Assembly: GCF_015207105.1 (NCBI RefSeq)
Contig: NZ_JADEXO010000011.1
Location: 1-64,000 of the forward strand
Direction: 5' to 3'
DNA length: 64,000 nucleotides
From: a cf. Phormidesmis sp. LEGE 11477
GTDB lineage: Bacteria; Cyanobacteriota; Cyanobacteriia; Phormidesmidales; Phormidesmidaceae
Each line of letters begins with the position of its first letter. Within the stretch, counting starts at the first letter, position 1. The position numbers and the translations under genes are program-made. Of this stretch, positions 56,132 to 64,000 are shown piece by piece. The notes beneath the pieces are model-generated. The model saw nothing but the letters and a program-made list of their open reading frames with translations. It was not told the DNA's origin and did no database searches.

Positions 56132-56362
56132 ATGTTGCCGCAAGATCTAAAAGCAAAAGTCTTAGAGTTAACGCCTGGTGATCGCCTTACGCTGATCTCT
56201 GCCATCGTTGAATCATTGCAAGATACGGCTACTGTTCAGCCTGAGCGCTCCGGTGCAATTCAACGGATGAGAGGATTATTAAAAACAGAGCAGCCTGCGC
56301 CTACTGATGAAGAAGTAGCCGCGATGTTGGAAGAGAGACGCATGGAGAAGTATCTTCAGTGA
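56132..56362 (+). CDS. Antitoxin of a PIN-domain toxin-antitoxin pair
   Basis: This 76-residue, charged, helical protein has an N-terminus resembling a small addiction-module antitoxin (LTPGDRLTLISAIVESLQ), ending in EEVAAMLEERRMEKYLQ, the part expected to wrap the toxin. Its TGA stop overlaps the toxin's GTG start by 4 bp (GTGA), the usual translational coupling. It likely binds the toxin and its own promoter; a DNA-binding motif is not clear. Confidence 0.75.
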   Translation: MLPQDLKAKVLELTPGDRLTLISAIVESLQDTATVQPERSGAIQRMRGLLKTEQPAPTDEEVAAMLEERRMEKYLQ

Positions 56363-56787
56363 GAGTTTTGATTGATACCAATATCCTTCTAGACTTTCTA
56401 TTGCAAAGAGAGCCTTTCTTTCAAGACGCAGAGCGACTGTTTCGAGTTATTAAATCCAATCAGATCACTGGTTACGCTACAGCTACAACACTTACAGATA
56501 TTTTCTACATCGCTCGGAAGCACACAAGCAGTATCGAACAAGCACGGCAAGCAGTTTCAGAGACAATGACAGCAATGGAGATTTGCTCTGTGGATCGTCG
56601 GATCTTAGAAACTGCTCTCAGCTCAGGTTCTGCTGATTTCGAGGATGCAGTTCAGATTGCCTGCGCTGTGGTTCAAAGGCTTGATGCTATCTTGACCCGC
56701 GATACTCAAGGTTTTTTGAATTCATCTGTGCCGGTATTGTCGGTCGTAAGCTGCTTGCAGCAGTTGGAAGAGTCAGATAGTGAGTAG
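56359..56787 (+). CDS. PIN-domain (VapC-like) RNase toxin
   Basis: This 142-residue protein opens VRVLIDTNILLDFLLQREPF, with Asp6 and the PIN-domain start. Other acidic residues follow in TLTDIFYIARK, SADFEDAVQIACA and LTRDTQGF, giving the metal-binding cluster of PIN nucleases. The start is GTG at 56359, overlapping the antitoxin stop. It would cut an RNA target and be held inactive by the antitoxin. The pair lies between the Fe-S fusion and the biuret-hydrolase-like gene and may be a recent insertion. Confidence 0.85.
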   Translation: MRVLIDTNILLDFLLQREPFFQDAERLFRVIKSNQITGYATATTLTDIFYIARKHTSSIEQARQAVSETMTAMEICSVDRRILETALSSGSADFEDAVQIACAVVQRLDAILTRDTQGFLNSSVPVLSVVSCLQQLEESDSE

Positions 56788-56948
56788 TCTAGCTGATGCG
56801 TGACGTACCGTGCTATATGCCCACGTCTGAGTGTAAACTTTCAACTCGTCCGCTGTGAACAGTCTTAGCAACAGTCAGAATGCTATTCATGTTGTGATAT
56901 CCTGCGCTGGATTAGCTCTACTGAACGATTACTTTAGGCTGCTTGACT

Positions 56949-57632
56949 ATGGGATGCTATGTCAATTCAGACCCCTATCCTTATCCTTTTAATGGCGATT
57001 TGCGACCTGAGAATACGGCGCTGATGATTATTGATATGCAAACCGACTTCTGCGGAAAGGATGGCTATGTCGATAAGATGGGCTACGACCTATCGCTGAC
57101 TCGCGCCCCAATTAAGCCTTTGCAGCAGCTGCTAGGTGTGATGAGGCCGCTAGGTTATACGATTATGCATACCCGAGAAGGACATCGACCAGATCTATCT
57201 GACCTGCCCGAAAACAAGCAGTGGCGATCGCAACAAATTGGCGCTGGCATCGGCGACCCTGGCCCGTGTGGACGCATCCTAGTCAGAGGTGAAGCTGGCT
57301 GGGAAATTATCCCGGAGCTAGCGCCGCTATCCGAAGAAACTATTATCGACAAGCCGGGTAAAGGGGCTTTCTTCGCGACCGACTTAGATCTGTTGCTGCG
57401 TCGTAAGAAGATTCAAAATCTCATCCTCACAGGAATTACAACAGATGTGTGCGTTCATACAACCATGCGCGAGGCCAACGATCGCGGCTATGAGTGCCTA
57501 GTGTTATCCGACTGTACAGGTGCAACAGACTATGGCAACTATCTCGCTGCGCTTAAGATGATAAAAATGCAGGGCGGCGTCTTTGGCGCTGTTGCCCAAT
57601 CTAGCGATTTGATTCAGGCGCTGAAGGACTAG
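56949..57632 (+). CDS. biuH: Biuret-hydrolase-like isochorismatase family amidohydrolase
   Basis: It would hydrolyse biuret to allophanate and ammonia, or the related triuret. The frame starts at ATG 56949; an in-frame TTG at 56943 is less likely. The 227-residue protein has the isochorismatase triad as Asp29 (MIIDMQTDF), Lys135 (DKPGKG) and Cys168 (TTDVCVHTT), with the same spacing as I recall for the characterised Rhizobium biuret hydrolase. The opening [29 protein letters not shown] and [14 protein letters not shown] also match that enzyme closely. A triuret hydrolase is a close alternative. The ABC ATPase gene follows 7 bp downstream. Confidence 0.7.
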   Translation: MGCYVNSDPYPYPFNGDLRPENTALMIIDMQTDFCGKDGYVDKMGYDLSLTRAPIKPLQQLLGVMRPLGYTIMHTREGHRPDLSDLPENKQWRSQQIGAGIGDPGPCGRILVRGEAGWEIIPELAPLSEETIIDKPGKGAFFATDLDLLLRRKKIQNLILTGITTDVCVHTTMREANDRGYECLVLSDCTGATDYGNYLAALKMIKMQGGVFGAVAQSSDLIQALKD

Positions 57633-57639
57633 TAAGCAA

Positions 57640-59358
57640 ATGGCATTTACAGAGGTAAGCTCAGACAAAACGTTAGAATCCACGACAGAACTGGTGCCAG
57701 AACTAGTGCCAGAGAAACCACAGGCGTTGAAAGTAGTGGATATGACAAAACGCTTCGGTCGCTTTGTCGCTCTCGATCGCGTGTCCATGTCGTTAGCGCC
57801 TGGTACGATCCACGCCCTCTTGGGGGAAAACGGTGCAGGCAAAAGCACCCTGGTAAAGTGCGTGATGGGCTTCTATCAGCCGACAGCGGGCGAGGTGTAC
57901 ATCGGCGATCAAGCTCAATCGATCAAAAGTCCAAAAGACGCTCATGCCAACGGGATTGGGATGGTTTATCAGCACTTTACCTCTGTGCCTTCGATGAGCG
58001 TTGCCGAAAACTTAGTGCTTTCTCGCTACGATACGCCACTGGTCATAGATTGGAAGCAAGAGCTTTTAGCGCTGGAAACCTTTGTAGAGAATTCTCCTTT
58101 CCAAATAGATCTAAAAACGCCAGTTGCTCAACTAGCGGCGGGACAAAAGCAAAAGCTAGAGATTCTAAAACAGCTTTATCTGAAGCATCGGATTCTGATC
58201 TTAGACGAGCCTACTTCGGTGCTGACACCAGCAGAAGCAGATGAAGTGCTAGGTCTGTTGCGTCAAGAAGTGATCAAAGGCAAGCTTAGCATTTTGTTGA
58301 TTACCCATAAATTCAAGGAAGTGCTGTCGTTCGCCGACGAGGTGACTATCTTGCGTAAAGGTGAGCGGGTTGGCCAAGGTCAGGTCAGCGAGCTTTCTGT
58401 CTCAGATATGTCAAGGATGATGCTAGGCGAAGCTAGGGTCACTCAATCTAAAGTCGCTCAAACTGTTGAGCAAAAAGCCGCTGTACAAGAAACATCAAAC
58501 AGTACTCAAGATTCTACTAATTTTAAATCTTCTACTCACGCGCGCGGGGCTAGCAGTGTTCAGGATTCAAGTATTCAGAATACTAGTGGTTTCAAATCTA
58601 CCCCCGTCGGTATGCCTACCCTATCGCTCAAAGGTATCAAGGCTCACCGAGATAATGGGTTAGTCGCGGTTGATGGCATCAACCTGACGGTCAATAGTGG
58701 CGAGATTGTGGGGATTGCAGGTGTCTCTGGTAACGGTCAAAAGGAGCTAGTGGAGGTGCTCTCCGGGCAGCGATCGCGAGTCAAAGGCACTATTACTGTC
58801 AATGGAGAGCCTTACGGAGCGACTCGGGCTGAAATGTTTCGCCATCAGGTTTATGCCCTGCCCGAAGAGCCTTTGAAGAATGCCTGTGCGCCTGGAATGA
58901 GCGTAGCCGAAAATATGTCGCTTAGAACCTTTGATCAGCCGCCTCAAGCGCGATGGCAGTGGTGGCTAGTGCTTAAAGAAATTCGCAAAATGGCTCAAGG
59001 GTTAGTTCAAACCTTTTCGGTCAAAACGCCTTCTGTCGAAACGCCGATCAACAACCTCTCTGGTGGCAATGTACAGCGAACGGTGCTAGCTAGAGAGCTT
59101 TCTTCAGCGTCGGTTAAGCTACTAATTGCTGCAAATCCTTGTTTTGGATTGGACTTTTCAGCAGTGGAGTTTATCCATGATGAGATTGTAGCGGCTCGTG
59201 ATCGTGGCGTAGCGGTGCTACTGGTAAGTGAAGATTTGGATGAACTGTTGGAACTGTGCGATCGCATTCTAGTAATCAGCGATGGCAAGCTAGTTTATGA
59301 AAGTGCGATCGCCGATGCTGACATCACAGTGATTGGGCAAAGAATGGCCGGACACTAG
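57640..59358 (+). CDS. Two-domain ABC ATPase of a BMP-type (nucleoside/ureide) importer
   Basis: This 572-residue protein has two tandem ATPase domains, as in RbsA and the BMP-associated YufO. The first has Walker A GENGAGKST (residues 62-70) and Walker B ILILDEPTS. The second has a degenerate Walker A (GVSGNGQKE) and signature NLSGGNVQRTVLARE, a normal pattern for this group. A Ser/Thr/Gln-rich linker (about residues 270-325) separates the halves and is longer than usual. Its permeases and binding protein are on the opposite strand, at 60995-64000. It converges on the CAP gene. Confidence 0.9.
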   Translation: MAFTEVSSDKTLESTTELVPELVPEKPQALKVVDMTKRFGRFVALDRVSMSLAPGTIHALLGENGAGKSTLVKCVMGFYQPTAGEVYIGDQAQSIKSPKDAHANGIGMVYQHFTSVPSMSVAENLVLSRYDTPLVIDWKQELLALETFVENSPFQIDLKTPVAQLAAGQKQKLEILKQLYLKHRILILDEPTSVLTPAEADEVLGLLRQEVIKGKLSILLITHKFKEVLSFADEVTILRKGERVGQGQVSELSVSDMSRMMLGEARVTQSKVAQTVEQKAAVQETSNSTQDSTNFKSSTHARGASSVQDSSIQNTSGFKSTPVGMPTLSLKGIKAHRDNGLVAVDGINLTVNSGEIVGIAGVSGNGQKELVEVLSGQRSRVKGTITVNGEPYGATRAEMFRHQVYALPEEPLKNACAPGMSVAENMSLRTFDQPPQARWQWWLVLKEIRKMAQGLVQTFSVKTPSVETPINNLSGGNVQRTVLARELSSASVKLLIAANPCFGLDFSAVEFIHDEIVAARDRGVAVLLVSEDLDELLELCDRILVISDGKLVYESAIADADITVIGQRMAGH

Positions 59359-59369
59359 CGCAGAAAATC

Positions 59370-59403
59370 AAAAAAAGAGCGCAGTACTTAGAAGGCTGCG
59401 CTC
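59370..59403 (-). terminator. Rho-independent terminator downstream of the CAP gene
   Basis: A perfect 8-bp stem (GAGCGCAG at 59377 and CTGCGCTC at 59396) with an 11-nt loop is followed on the - strand by seven T residues. It would end the transcript of the CAP gene and perhaps the ABC operon upstream. On the + strand no T-run follows, so it mainly serves the - strand. Confidence 0.75.
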
Positions 59404-59558
59404 TCGTCAGGGGGAATGATTGTCTCTTTAAGTGATATCTTCCTAGGCAAGATAGCTGAGTTCAGCGCTTTACCGATTACTCTGCCAAAAGCAGTGCAAA
59501 TCGCTAGAGCGCATGATTAAACACTACTAACAAGCGCTTATCAAACGCTTATCAAGCG

Positions 59559-60317
59559 CTACTGAGCTACGTAGTTAATCACGCAGACCGTACGGAAGGT
59601 GGCATGGGGGCCGCAGCCCGCGCCCGCGACTGTCCAATCGTCTGCGAAGATATTGGTTCGATGTCCTCGGCCCGGAACGCCATCATCAACGATCAAACTC
59701 ATGATGACGTCGCGAGCTGTAGTAGGACCGTAGGCAATGTTTTCTCCAGCACCTGAGCTTTGGATGCCAAAGCTGTTAAGCCTGTCAAAGAAACTGCTGC
59801 CATCTGAGCCGTTGTGCCCTGTCGCACCGTGAACCTGGTCTGTAGCATGGGCTTTAGCAACGCTGGCGACTTGACTGGACTTACTGACAGGTCCAGCGGG
59901 GGATTGCGATCGCAGAAAATCAATCGCTTCTTCGACCGCAGGCCGCCCTTCATGCGTCAGCAGCGTACAATTGTGACCGCACCCACCAGGAATATTACCC
60001 TGTGCGTCCATACTGGCAAGATAGTCTTCCAAGATAGGAATATAGCTCTGTGGATTTTGCCGAACGCGGCTGTGCTCTGCGACTATGCTTTCCTCGATAC
60101 TCAACCAGTCTGGTCCAGCCGCCATATAGATATCACCTGGGGTACTATCACCTTGAATGACGCGCTGAACATCGCTTTGAGAAATCTCTGCGATCTCCCC
60201 AGTATGGCTGCGGGCATGGCTTTGAGCTTGGTTTCCAGCAGCTACAGCTACAAGCACCGTAGCCATACCAAGCCCCAGCTTGCGTAGGGTTTTCTTGGAG
60301 GCGCTGAGTTTAAACAT
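59559..60317 (-). CDS. Exported CAP/SCP (PR-1-like) domain protein
   Basis: I prefer the ATG at 60317, which places a basic stretch and a hydrophobic signal (GLGMATVLVAVAAGNQA) at the N-terminus; the GTG at 60413 would add 32 unlikely residues. The CAP domain shows HNGSDGSSFFDRL, GENIAYG and GHRTNIF, with catalytic-looking His and Glu. Four cysteines (GGCGHNC, GCGPH, CVINY) could form disulfides. CAP proteins are secreted and of diverse function. It follows the AtzF-C-like gene by 228 bp. Confidence 0.85.
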   Translation of the reverse strand: MFKLSASKKTLRKLGLGMATVLVAVAAGNQAQSHARSHTGEIAEISQSDVQRVIQGDSTPGDIYMAAGPDWLSIEESIVAEHSRVRQNPQSYIPILEDYLASMDAQGNIPGGCGHNCTLLTHEGRPAVEEAIDFLRSQSPAGPVSKSSQVASVAKAHATDQVHGATGHNGSDGSSFFDRLNSFGIQSSGAGENIAYGPTTARDVIMSLIVDDGVPGRGHRTNIFADDWTVAGAGCGPHATFRTVCVINYVAQ

Positions 60318-60544
60318 ATTGAATCTATCAGTATCTTTTCGAAGCGGATTGCCTCCATTTTTAACGAGATGTATGATTTCGCACTCAGTATTCTCCGTAC
60401 ACTTATAGTCCACGAATCAACGATGATTGCTGTCGTACGAGTGATTCTACGGATCTCAAAGATTGCTCAAACCGTTTGGTTGATTGAGTCAGGTTGAGCA
60501 AGTTTGGTTAAGCCAGTTCGGTTGAGTAGGTCTAATTGAGTCAG

Positions 60545-60928
60545 CTACAAGGTGGCTTGATAGGCCCGCCAGCCGCCGTACTCAGTAATTTCTTTCTTCC
60601 CTTCTACCGTCAGCGGTTCTGCGATCACACCTAGAACTTCTTCGCCGTCGGCTAGCATCACTTTTCCAATCGCTAGTCCAGGTGGTTCTTGAGAAAGAAC
60701 AACCCCTAATCCAGCCAGAGGCACGTTCCAAACTTCCACCGCGATCGCCACTCCGCCCTCACGCACTTTGATCATGGCCGGATAGCTATCGTCTATTGTC
60801 CACAGCCTATAGGTTGCTTCTGTTTGAGATTCTCTGTCAAACGTTGCACCCACGTTCAACAGATTTGGGCAGAGCGCCAATCCTCGCATCAGCGTGCCAT
60901 TGACCGCGAGCTTTAGCGTTTCAGACAT
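60545..60928 (-). CDS. Stand-alone allophanate hydrolase C-terminal (AtzF-C) domain
   Basis: This 127-residue protein corresponds to the C-terminal domain of allophanate hydrolase: FDRESQTEATYRLWTI, then GGVAIAVEVWNVPLAGLG, and the end KKEITEYGGWRAYQATL. The amidase (Ser-cisSer-Lys) domain is absent. In the Kluyveromyces enzyme this domain decarboxylates N-carboxycarbamate after allophanate deamination. It lies in the permease operon (66 bp after the second permease gene), which ties it to the ureide transport theme. A free-standing amidase may be encoded elsewhere. Confidence 0.75.
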   Translation of the reverse strand: MSETLKLAVNGTLMRGLALCPNLLNVGATFDRESQTEATYRLWTIDDSYPAMIKVREGGVAIAVEVWNVPLAGLGVVLSQEPPGLAIGKVMLADGEEVLGVIAEPLTVEGKKEITEYGGWRAYQATL

Positions 60929-60994
60929 TGGTTTTCCCTTACGAATAAACCCACGACATCTATGACCCCAGCTTTTTCTCTTTTCTGTCTGTTG

Positions 60995-61936
60995 TCAATC
61001 CTCATTCTCCATTCCCAAAGCGCCTGGTGAGCCAGCTAGCGTCTTTTTCGGAGAGCAGGTAATGATCATAATTAGCAATGTCAGCACATACGGAGCCACA
61101 TTAAATAGGTAGTAGTAGCTATCAATTCCGATTGATTGAAAGGCGGGGCCAATCGCCTGCGTGCCGCCAAATAACAACGACGCCCACAGACACTGAATAG
61201 GATTCCATCGGGCGAAAATCACTAGAGCAACGGCCATCAGGCCCTGTCCGCTAGAGATGCGCTCGGTCCATACGCCAGGATAATAGAGAGACAAACAAGC
61301 CCCACCAATACCCGCTAGAAAGCTGCCTGCCATAATACTGAGCATCCGCACCTTGAAGGGGGAAATACCCATTGCGAGGGCGGCCTGTGGGCTGTCACCC
61401 ACTGCTCGAATGTAGAGGCCCCAGCGGGTAGAGCGAAAAAGCCAGTGTAGGAAGGGCGCGATCGCAACTCCGATCAAAAACAACGGGCTAATTCTCAGCG
61501 TCGACTGCACCTGAGACGAATCGCTCCAGCCGCCTAGATCGAACGTCAATAGCTGTGGTGCCTGGGGCTGAATAAACGGTTTGCCCAAAAAGAACGCCAA
61601 CCCGCTGCCCAGGATAATCATGGCAATGCCAGTGGCAACATCATTGACTCGCCGCTGCTGTGAAAGCCACCCGTGAATCACGCCTAACAGCATTCCAGAG
61701 ATGCCAGCGGCGGCGACCCCTAACCACGGTGCCCAAAACTCTCCTACGGTGGGCGCACTGAGATAAGAAACGCCATAGGCAGACATCGCGCCCATCAGCA
61801 GCGTGCCTTCTAACCCGAGATTAATTTTCCCGCTCTTTTCTGTGATGCATTCTCCTAGGCTGACAAAGAGAAAAGGAGCACTGCCGCGCAGGGTGCCAGC
61901 TAGAATACCAATGAGGAGAGTAAGGAAAGGAGACAT
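60995..61936 (-). CDS. BMP-type ABC importer permease 2
   Basis: This 313-residue protein, of the BPD_transp_2 family, has about 10 helices. GSAPFLFVSLGECITEKSGKINLGLEG is the usual opening of the second BMP-importer permease. GLYIRAVGDSPQAALAMGISPFKVR is the cytoplasmic EAA-like loop that contacts the ATPase. With the other permease and the BMP protein upstream it forms the membrane part of an importer for nucleosides or a related small nitrogen compound. It starts 93 bp after the other permease gene. Confidence 0.88.
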   Translation of the reverse strand: MSPFLTLLIGILAGTLRGSAPFLFVSLGECITEKSGKINLGLEGTLLMGAMSAYGVSYLSAPTVGEFWAPWLGVAAAGISGMLLGVIHGWLSQQRRVNDVATGIAMIILGSGLAFFLGKPFIQPQAPQLLTFDLGGWSDSSQVQSTLRISPLFLIGVAIAPFLHWLFRSTRWGLYIRAVGDSPQAALAMGISPFKVRMLSIMAGSFLAGIGGACLSLYYPGVWTERISSGQGLMAVALVIFARWNPIQCLWASLLFGGTQAIGPAFQSIGIDSYYYLFNVAPYVLTLLIMIITCSPKKTLAGSPGALGMENED

Positions 61937-62029
61937 TTAGAAGAAGGATGAAGGGACAATCGATGATTTAGAGCTTTGTCTTTCTCATTTGTCTTTAGCG
62001 TTCTCGAAGAGTGGATTATGATGAATGTC

Positions 62030-63193
62030 TTATCTAGTAGTGGATCGTAAGTAGGGGATTTTTCCGTAGAGGGAGTCGCTGAAGAGAACGCAGAGGAAAA
62101 CGATTCCTTGAAAGACAAGGACAGTGGCATCGGGCAGATTGTGCGATCGCTGTAAAATACCGCCGCTGGCTAAAATGCCGCCCAGCAGTATGGCCACTAG
62201 AATAGTAGCCAGTGGGTTTTGCCTAGAGACAAAGGCTACTAGGATGCCAGCATAGCCATAGTTAGAAACTAGAGATTCGTTGATTCGTTTCTGGACGGCG
62301 GCGACTTCTATCATGCCGGCGAGTCCAGCGGCTGAGCCGCCTAGAAAGCAGATGGCTAAGGTGAGTTTACCGACCGGAAGCCCAGCAATCTTAGCGGCTC
62401 TGATGTTGCTGCCAGTGACTCTGGTGGCAAAGCCAAAGGTGGTCCTTTGGATCAAGATGTAGGCCAGAATGCAGATAATCAGGCCGTAGAGCAAGCCGAA
62501 ATGAATGCGAGTGCCGGGCAAGGTGCCTAGCCAAAGGGTCGGATCGAGTTCGGCAGAAGAGGGTTTGGTAACAAAGTTGGCGTCTCGCAAAGGACCTTCT
62601 ACGAGATGCTTTAGAAAGGCGATCGCAATATAGTTCAGCAGCAGCGAGCTGATCGTCTCATTGACGCCGCGATAGTGCCGCAATGCCCCCGCTAACATAA
62701 TCCACGCGCCGCCAAACACCATCCCTGCGATCGCCATCGTCATCTGCCCCAGCCCAGCAGGCAACGCATCGCCTAAGCCCAGACCGACCAAAACCGCCCC
62801 TAGACCGCCCATCACCAGAGCGCCCTCATTGCCGATGATGACTAGACCCAACCGGGCGGGCAGCAGGGTACATAGCGCCGTTAGCATCAGCGGCGACGCT
62901 CTAATCAGCGTATTTTGCCACGCACTCCAGCTACCAAAAGCAGCTTTGTAAATAGAGCGATAGACCCCAATTGGGTCAGCGCCTGCTAGCGCACAAAACC
63001 CACCGAAAATTAGCAGCGCGACTAAAAGTGCCGCAATGGGTAGAACAATAGCTTCTAGCGATCGCAGCCAAAGAAACCCACTCTCTTTTGGCTCATTATC
63101 TTTTGGCCCGTTATCTTTAGGGCCATTATCTCTGGGCTCAGTTGTGCCTAGATCCGAAGCCTGCCTTGAAGCGGGTGGTGGCGAATAACTCAT
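62030..63193 (-). CDS. BMP-type ABC importer permease 1
   Basis: This 387-residue protein has about 10 helices in the BPD_transp_2 fold. The N-terminus is Asp/Asn/Gly/Lys-rich with short repeats (DNGPKDNGPKDNEPKESG). The first helices carry GADPIGVYRSIYKAAFGS and RLGLVIIGNEGALVMGGLGA, typical of the first permease of BMP systems, and the ATPase-contact loop is GFATRVTGSNIRAAKIAGLP. Its ATG shares one base with the binding-protein stop, so both are one transcript. Confidence 0.88.
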   Translation of the reverse strand: MSYSPPPASRQASDLGTTEPRDNGPKDNGPKDNEPKESGFLWLRSLEAIVLPIAALLVALLIFGGFCALAGADPIGVYRSIYKAAFGSWSAWQNTLIRASPLMLTALCTLLPARLGLVIIGNEGALVMGGLGAVLVGLGLGDALPAGLGQMTMAIAGMVFGGAWIMLAGALRHYRGVNETISSLLLNYIAIAFLKHLVEGPLRDANFVTKPSSAELDPTLWLGTLPGTRIHFGLLYGLIICILAYILIQRTTFGFATRVTGSNIRAAKIAGLPVGKLTLAICFLGGSAAGLAGMIEVAAVQKRINESLVSNYGYAGILVAFVSRQNPLATILVAILLGGILASGGILQRSHNLPDATVLVFQGIVFLCVLFSDSLYGKIPYLRSTTR

Positions 63194-64000
63194 CAGCTGC
63201 CCACACTGCCCTTAACACCTTCGATTAGCCAGTCCATTTTCTCTAGCTCTATATTCTGTTGTTCATACTCTTCGTCAGCGGCAAGGATAGCTTCTCCGTC
63301 GTTGCTATCTAATTCACCTTTATAGATCACCAGATCACCATTTACTAAAGCTTCCTTGGCCGCCTCCCCATCTGCCTGTGCTTCTGCGGTAACCGCCGGG
63401 CCATAGGGCGAAAGCTTACAGAAATTTTCAGCCAGCCCACCTCTCAAAACATGGTCGATATCTCCTGCCATCAGCGTTTTACCTTCTACAAACTGCTGAC
63501 CTAAAGCGGTGTAGATACTTTCCCAGTCCCACTCAGCCCCGGTCAGATAGCCCGTAGGCGCAAGTGGCGCTTGATTGGCATGGTAGCCCACCGTATACAG
63601 CCCTCTTTCTTCAGCTGTTTCCATCACCACCTTAGGGCTATCGACATGGCAGTTGATCACATCAATGCCCTGATCGGCCATACTGTTTGTCGCTTCTGCT
63701 TCTTTGATAGGTTCTGCCCAACCGCCTGTGAATATCACCTGCGTGGTCGCCGCTGGGTTAATCGACCGAGCGCCCAGCGTAAAGCTATTGATATTACGTA
63801 AGACTTGAGGAATAGGAATGGCTGCTACAAATCCTAGCTGTCCGGTTTCAGACATATGTCCGGCAACAACGCCACTCACATACTGAGCCTCGTCGATATA
63901 GCCAAAGTAGCTGCCGACGTTGTTAGGATGAATATCCTCTTGATAGAGTCCGCCAGCGTGGAAGAATTGCACCTCTGGAAATTCTGCGGCCATCTCTAGC
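63193..64000 (-). CDS. BMP-family substrate-binding lipoprotein of the ABC importer (5' end outside window)
   Basis: About 269 codons are visible and the frame is open at the edge, so the signal peptide is missing. The sequence is BMP/PnrA-like: VQFFHAGGLYQED, QYVSGVVAGHMSETGQLGFV and INCHVDSPKVVMETAEERGL, with the GYHANQAPLAPTGYLTGAEWDWE segment shaping the ligand pocket. BMP proteins bind purine nucleosides; a ureide ligand here is inferred from the biuH and AtzF-C genes. It is first in the importer operon as far as visible. Confidence 0.9.
   Translation of the reverse strand, partial: LEMAAEFPEVQFFHAGGLYQEDIHPNNVGSYFGYIDEAQYVSGVVAGHMSETGQLGFVAAIPIPQVLRNINSFTLGARSINPAATTQVIFTGGWAEPIKEAEATNSMADQGIDVINCHVDSPKVVMETAEERGLYTVGYHANQAPLAPTGYLTGAEWDWESIYTALGQQFVEGKTLMAGDIDHVLRGGLAENFCKLSPYGPAVTAEAQADGEAAKEALVNGDLVIYKGELDSNDGEAILAADEEYEQQNIELEKMDWLIEGVKGSVGS

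Noticed and set aside
56788-56948. NtcA site upstream of the biuret-hydrolase-like gene
   Set aside because: GTA-N8-TAT at 56805-56818 has a mismatch, poor flanks and no -10 box at the right spacing.
61900-62130. 76-codon ORF between the two permease genes
   Set aside because: It overlaps both permease genes in another frame and is rich in Ser/Leu, as expected for a shadow frame.
1-64000. tRNA, rRNA, CRISPR or intact insertion sequence
   Set aside because: Reading both strands gave no cloverleaf with T-loop consensus, no regular spacer array and no transposase gene beyond the Rpn-like nuclease.
1-64000. GCGATCGC octamers as a local regulatory repeat
   Set aside because: These are HIP1 sites, spread genome-wide in many cyanobacteria, and show no clustering at one locus here.

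Overview
The window is chromosomal DNA from a cyanobacterium. The evidence is frequent HIP1 octamers (GCGATCGC), a thylakoid-lumen type pentapeptide protein, an SLH-plus-porin outer-membrane protein, an NblB-like HEAT protein, a GH57/DUF3536 protein and a cyanobacterial-type mrp operon. Gene content and roughly 50% GC suggest a Leptolyngbya- or Synechococcus PCC 7335-like marine lineage, but the genus is an inference. No rRNA, tRNA, CRISPR array or intact insertion sequence was seen.

Layout. 1-9.3 kb: two translationally coupled MFS-type transporters (one fused to HEAT repeats), a ferritin-like diiron protein, a truncated GNAT, a histidine kinase, two convergent DUF2294-like proteins and a truncated ethylene-binding domain. 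9.4-31.6 kb: mostly housekeeping and envelope genes. These are an HlyD-type adaptor, a ferrochelatase-like protein with a histidine-rich tail, a ferredoxin-fused aldo/keto reductase, a bifunctional nuclease, ribE, a pentapeptide protein, a Kir channel, a peptidoglycan-binding protein, GH57, NblB-like HEAT, an Rpn-like nuclease, gnd, a GHL10 glycosidase, Sui1, rhomboid, a sulfotransferase, an ABC ATPase and a SOUL protein. 31.6-38 kb: a MITE-like nested palindrome, a saccharopine-dehydrogenase-like reductase, a Tat-exported intradiol dioxygenase homologue, a phosphomannose-isomerase cupin and a DUF1800/DUF1501 pair. 38.1-42.1 kb: a tightly overlapping mrp antiporter operon with only one MrpD-type subunit.

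42.3-64 kb holds the most interesting content, a nitrogen/purine/ureide theme. HpxO-type urate hydroxylase and 5-hydroxyisourate hydrolase lie near an NCS2 purine/urate-type permease that has an NtcA-like class II promoter. Further right, a biuret-hydrolase-like isochorismatase family enzyme is followed 7 bp later by a duplicated-domain ABC ATPase on the + strand. On the - strand are a BMP-type binding protein, two permeases and a stand-alone allophanate-hydrolase C-terminal domain. I infer a split ABC importer for a ureide (biuret, triuret or similar) or nucleoside, coupled to its hydrolysis.

Between these sit an atypical transketolase/phosphoketolase-like enzyme paired with a DUF1537 sugar-acid kinase, a sensor kinase, a PIN toxin-antitoxin pair, and a fusion protein. 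The fusion joins a cyclic-nucleotide-binding-like domain, a degenerate sigma54-type AAA+ domain and a NapH-like membrane iron-sulfur module. Its AAA+ domain has lost the sigma54-contact motif and the Walker B acidic residues, and cyanobacteria lack sigma54, so it is unlikely to be a classical activator.
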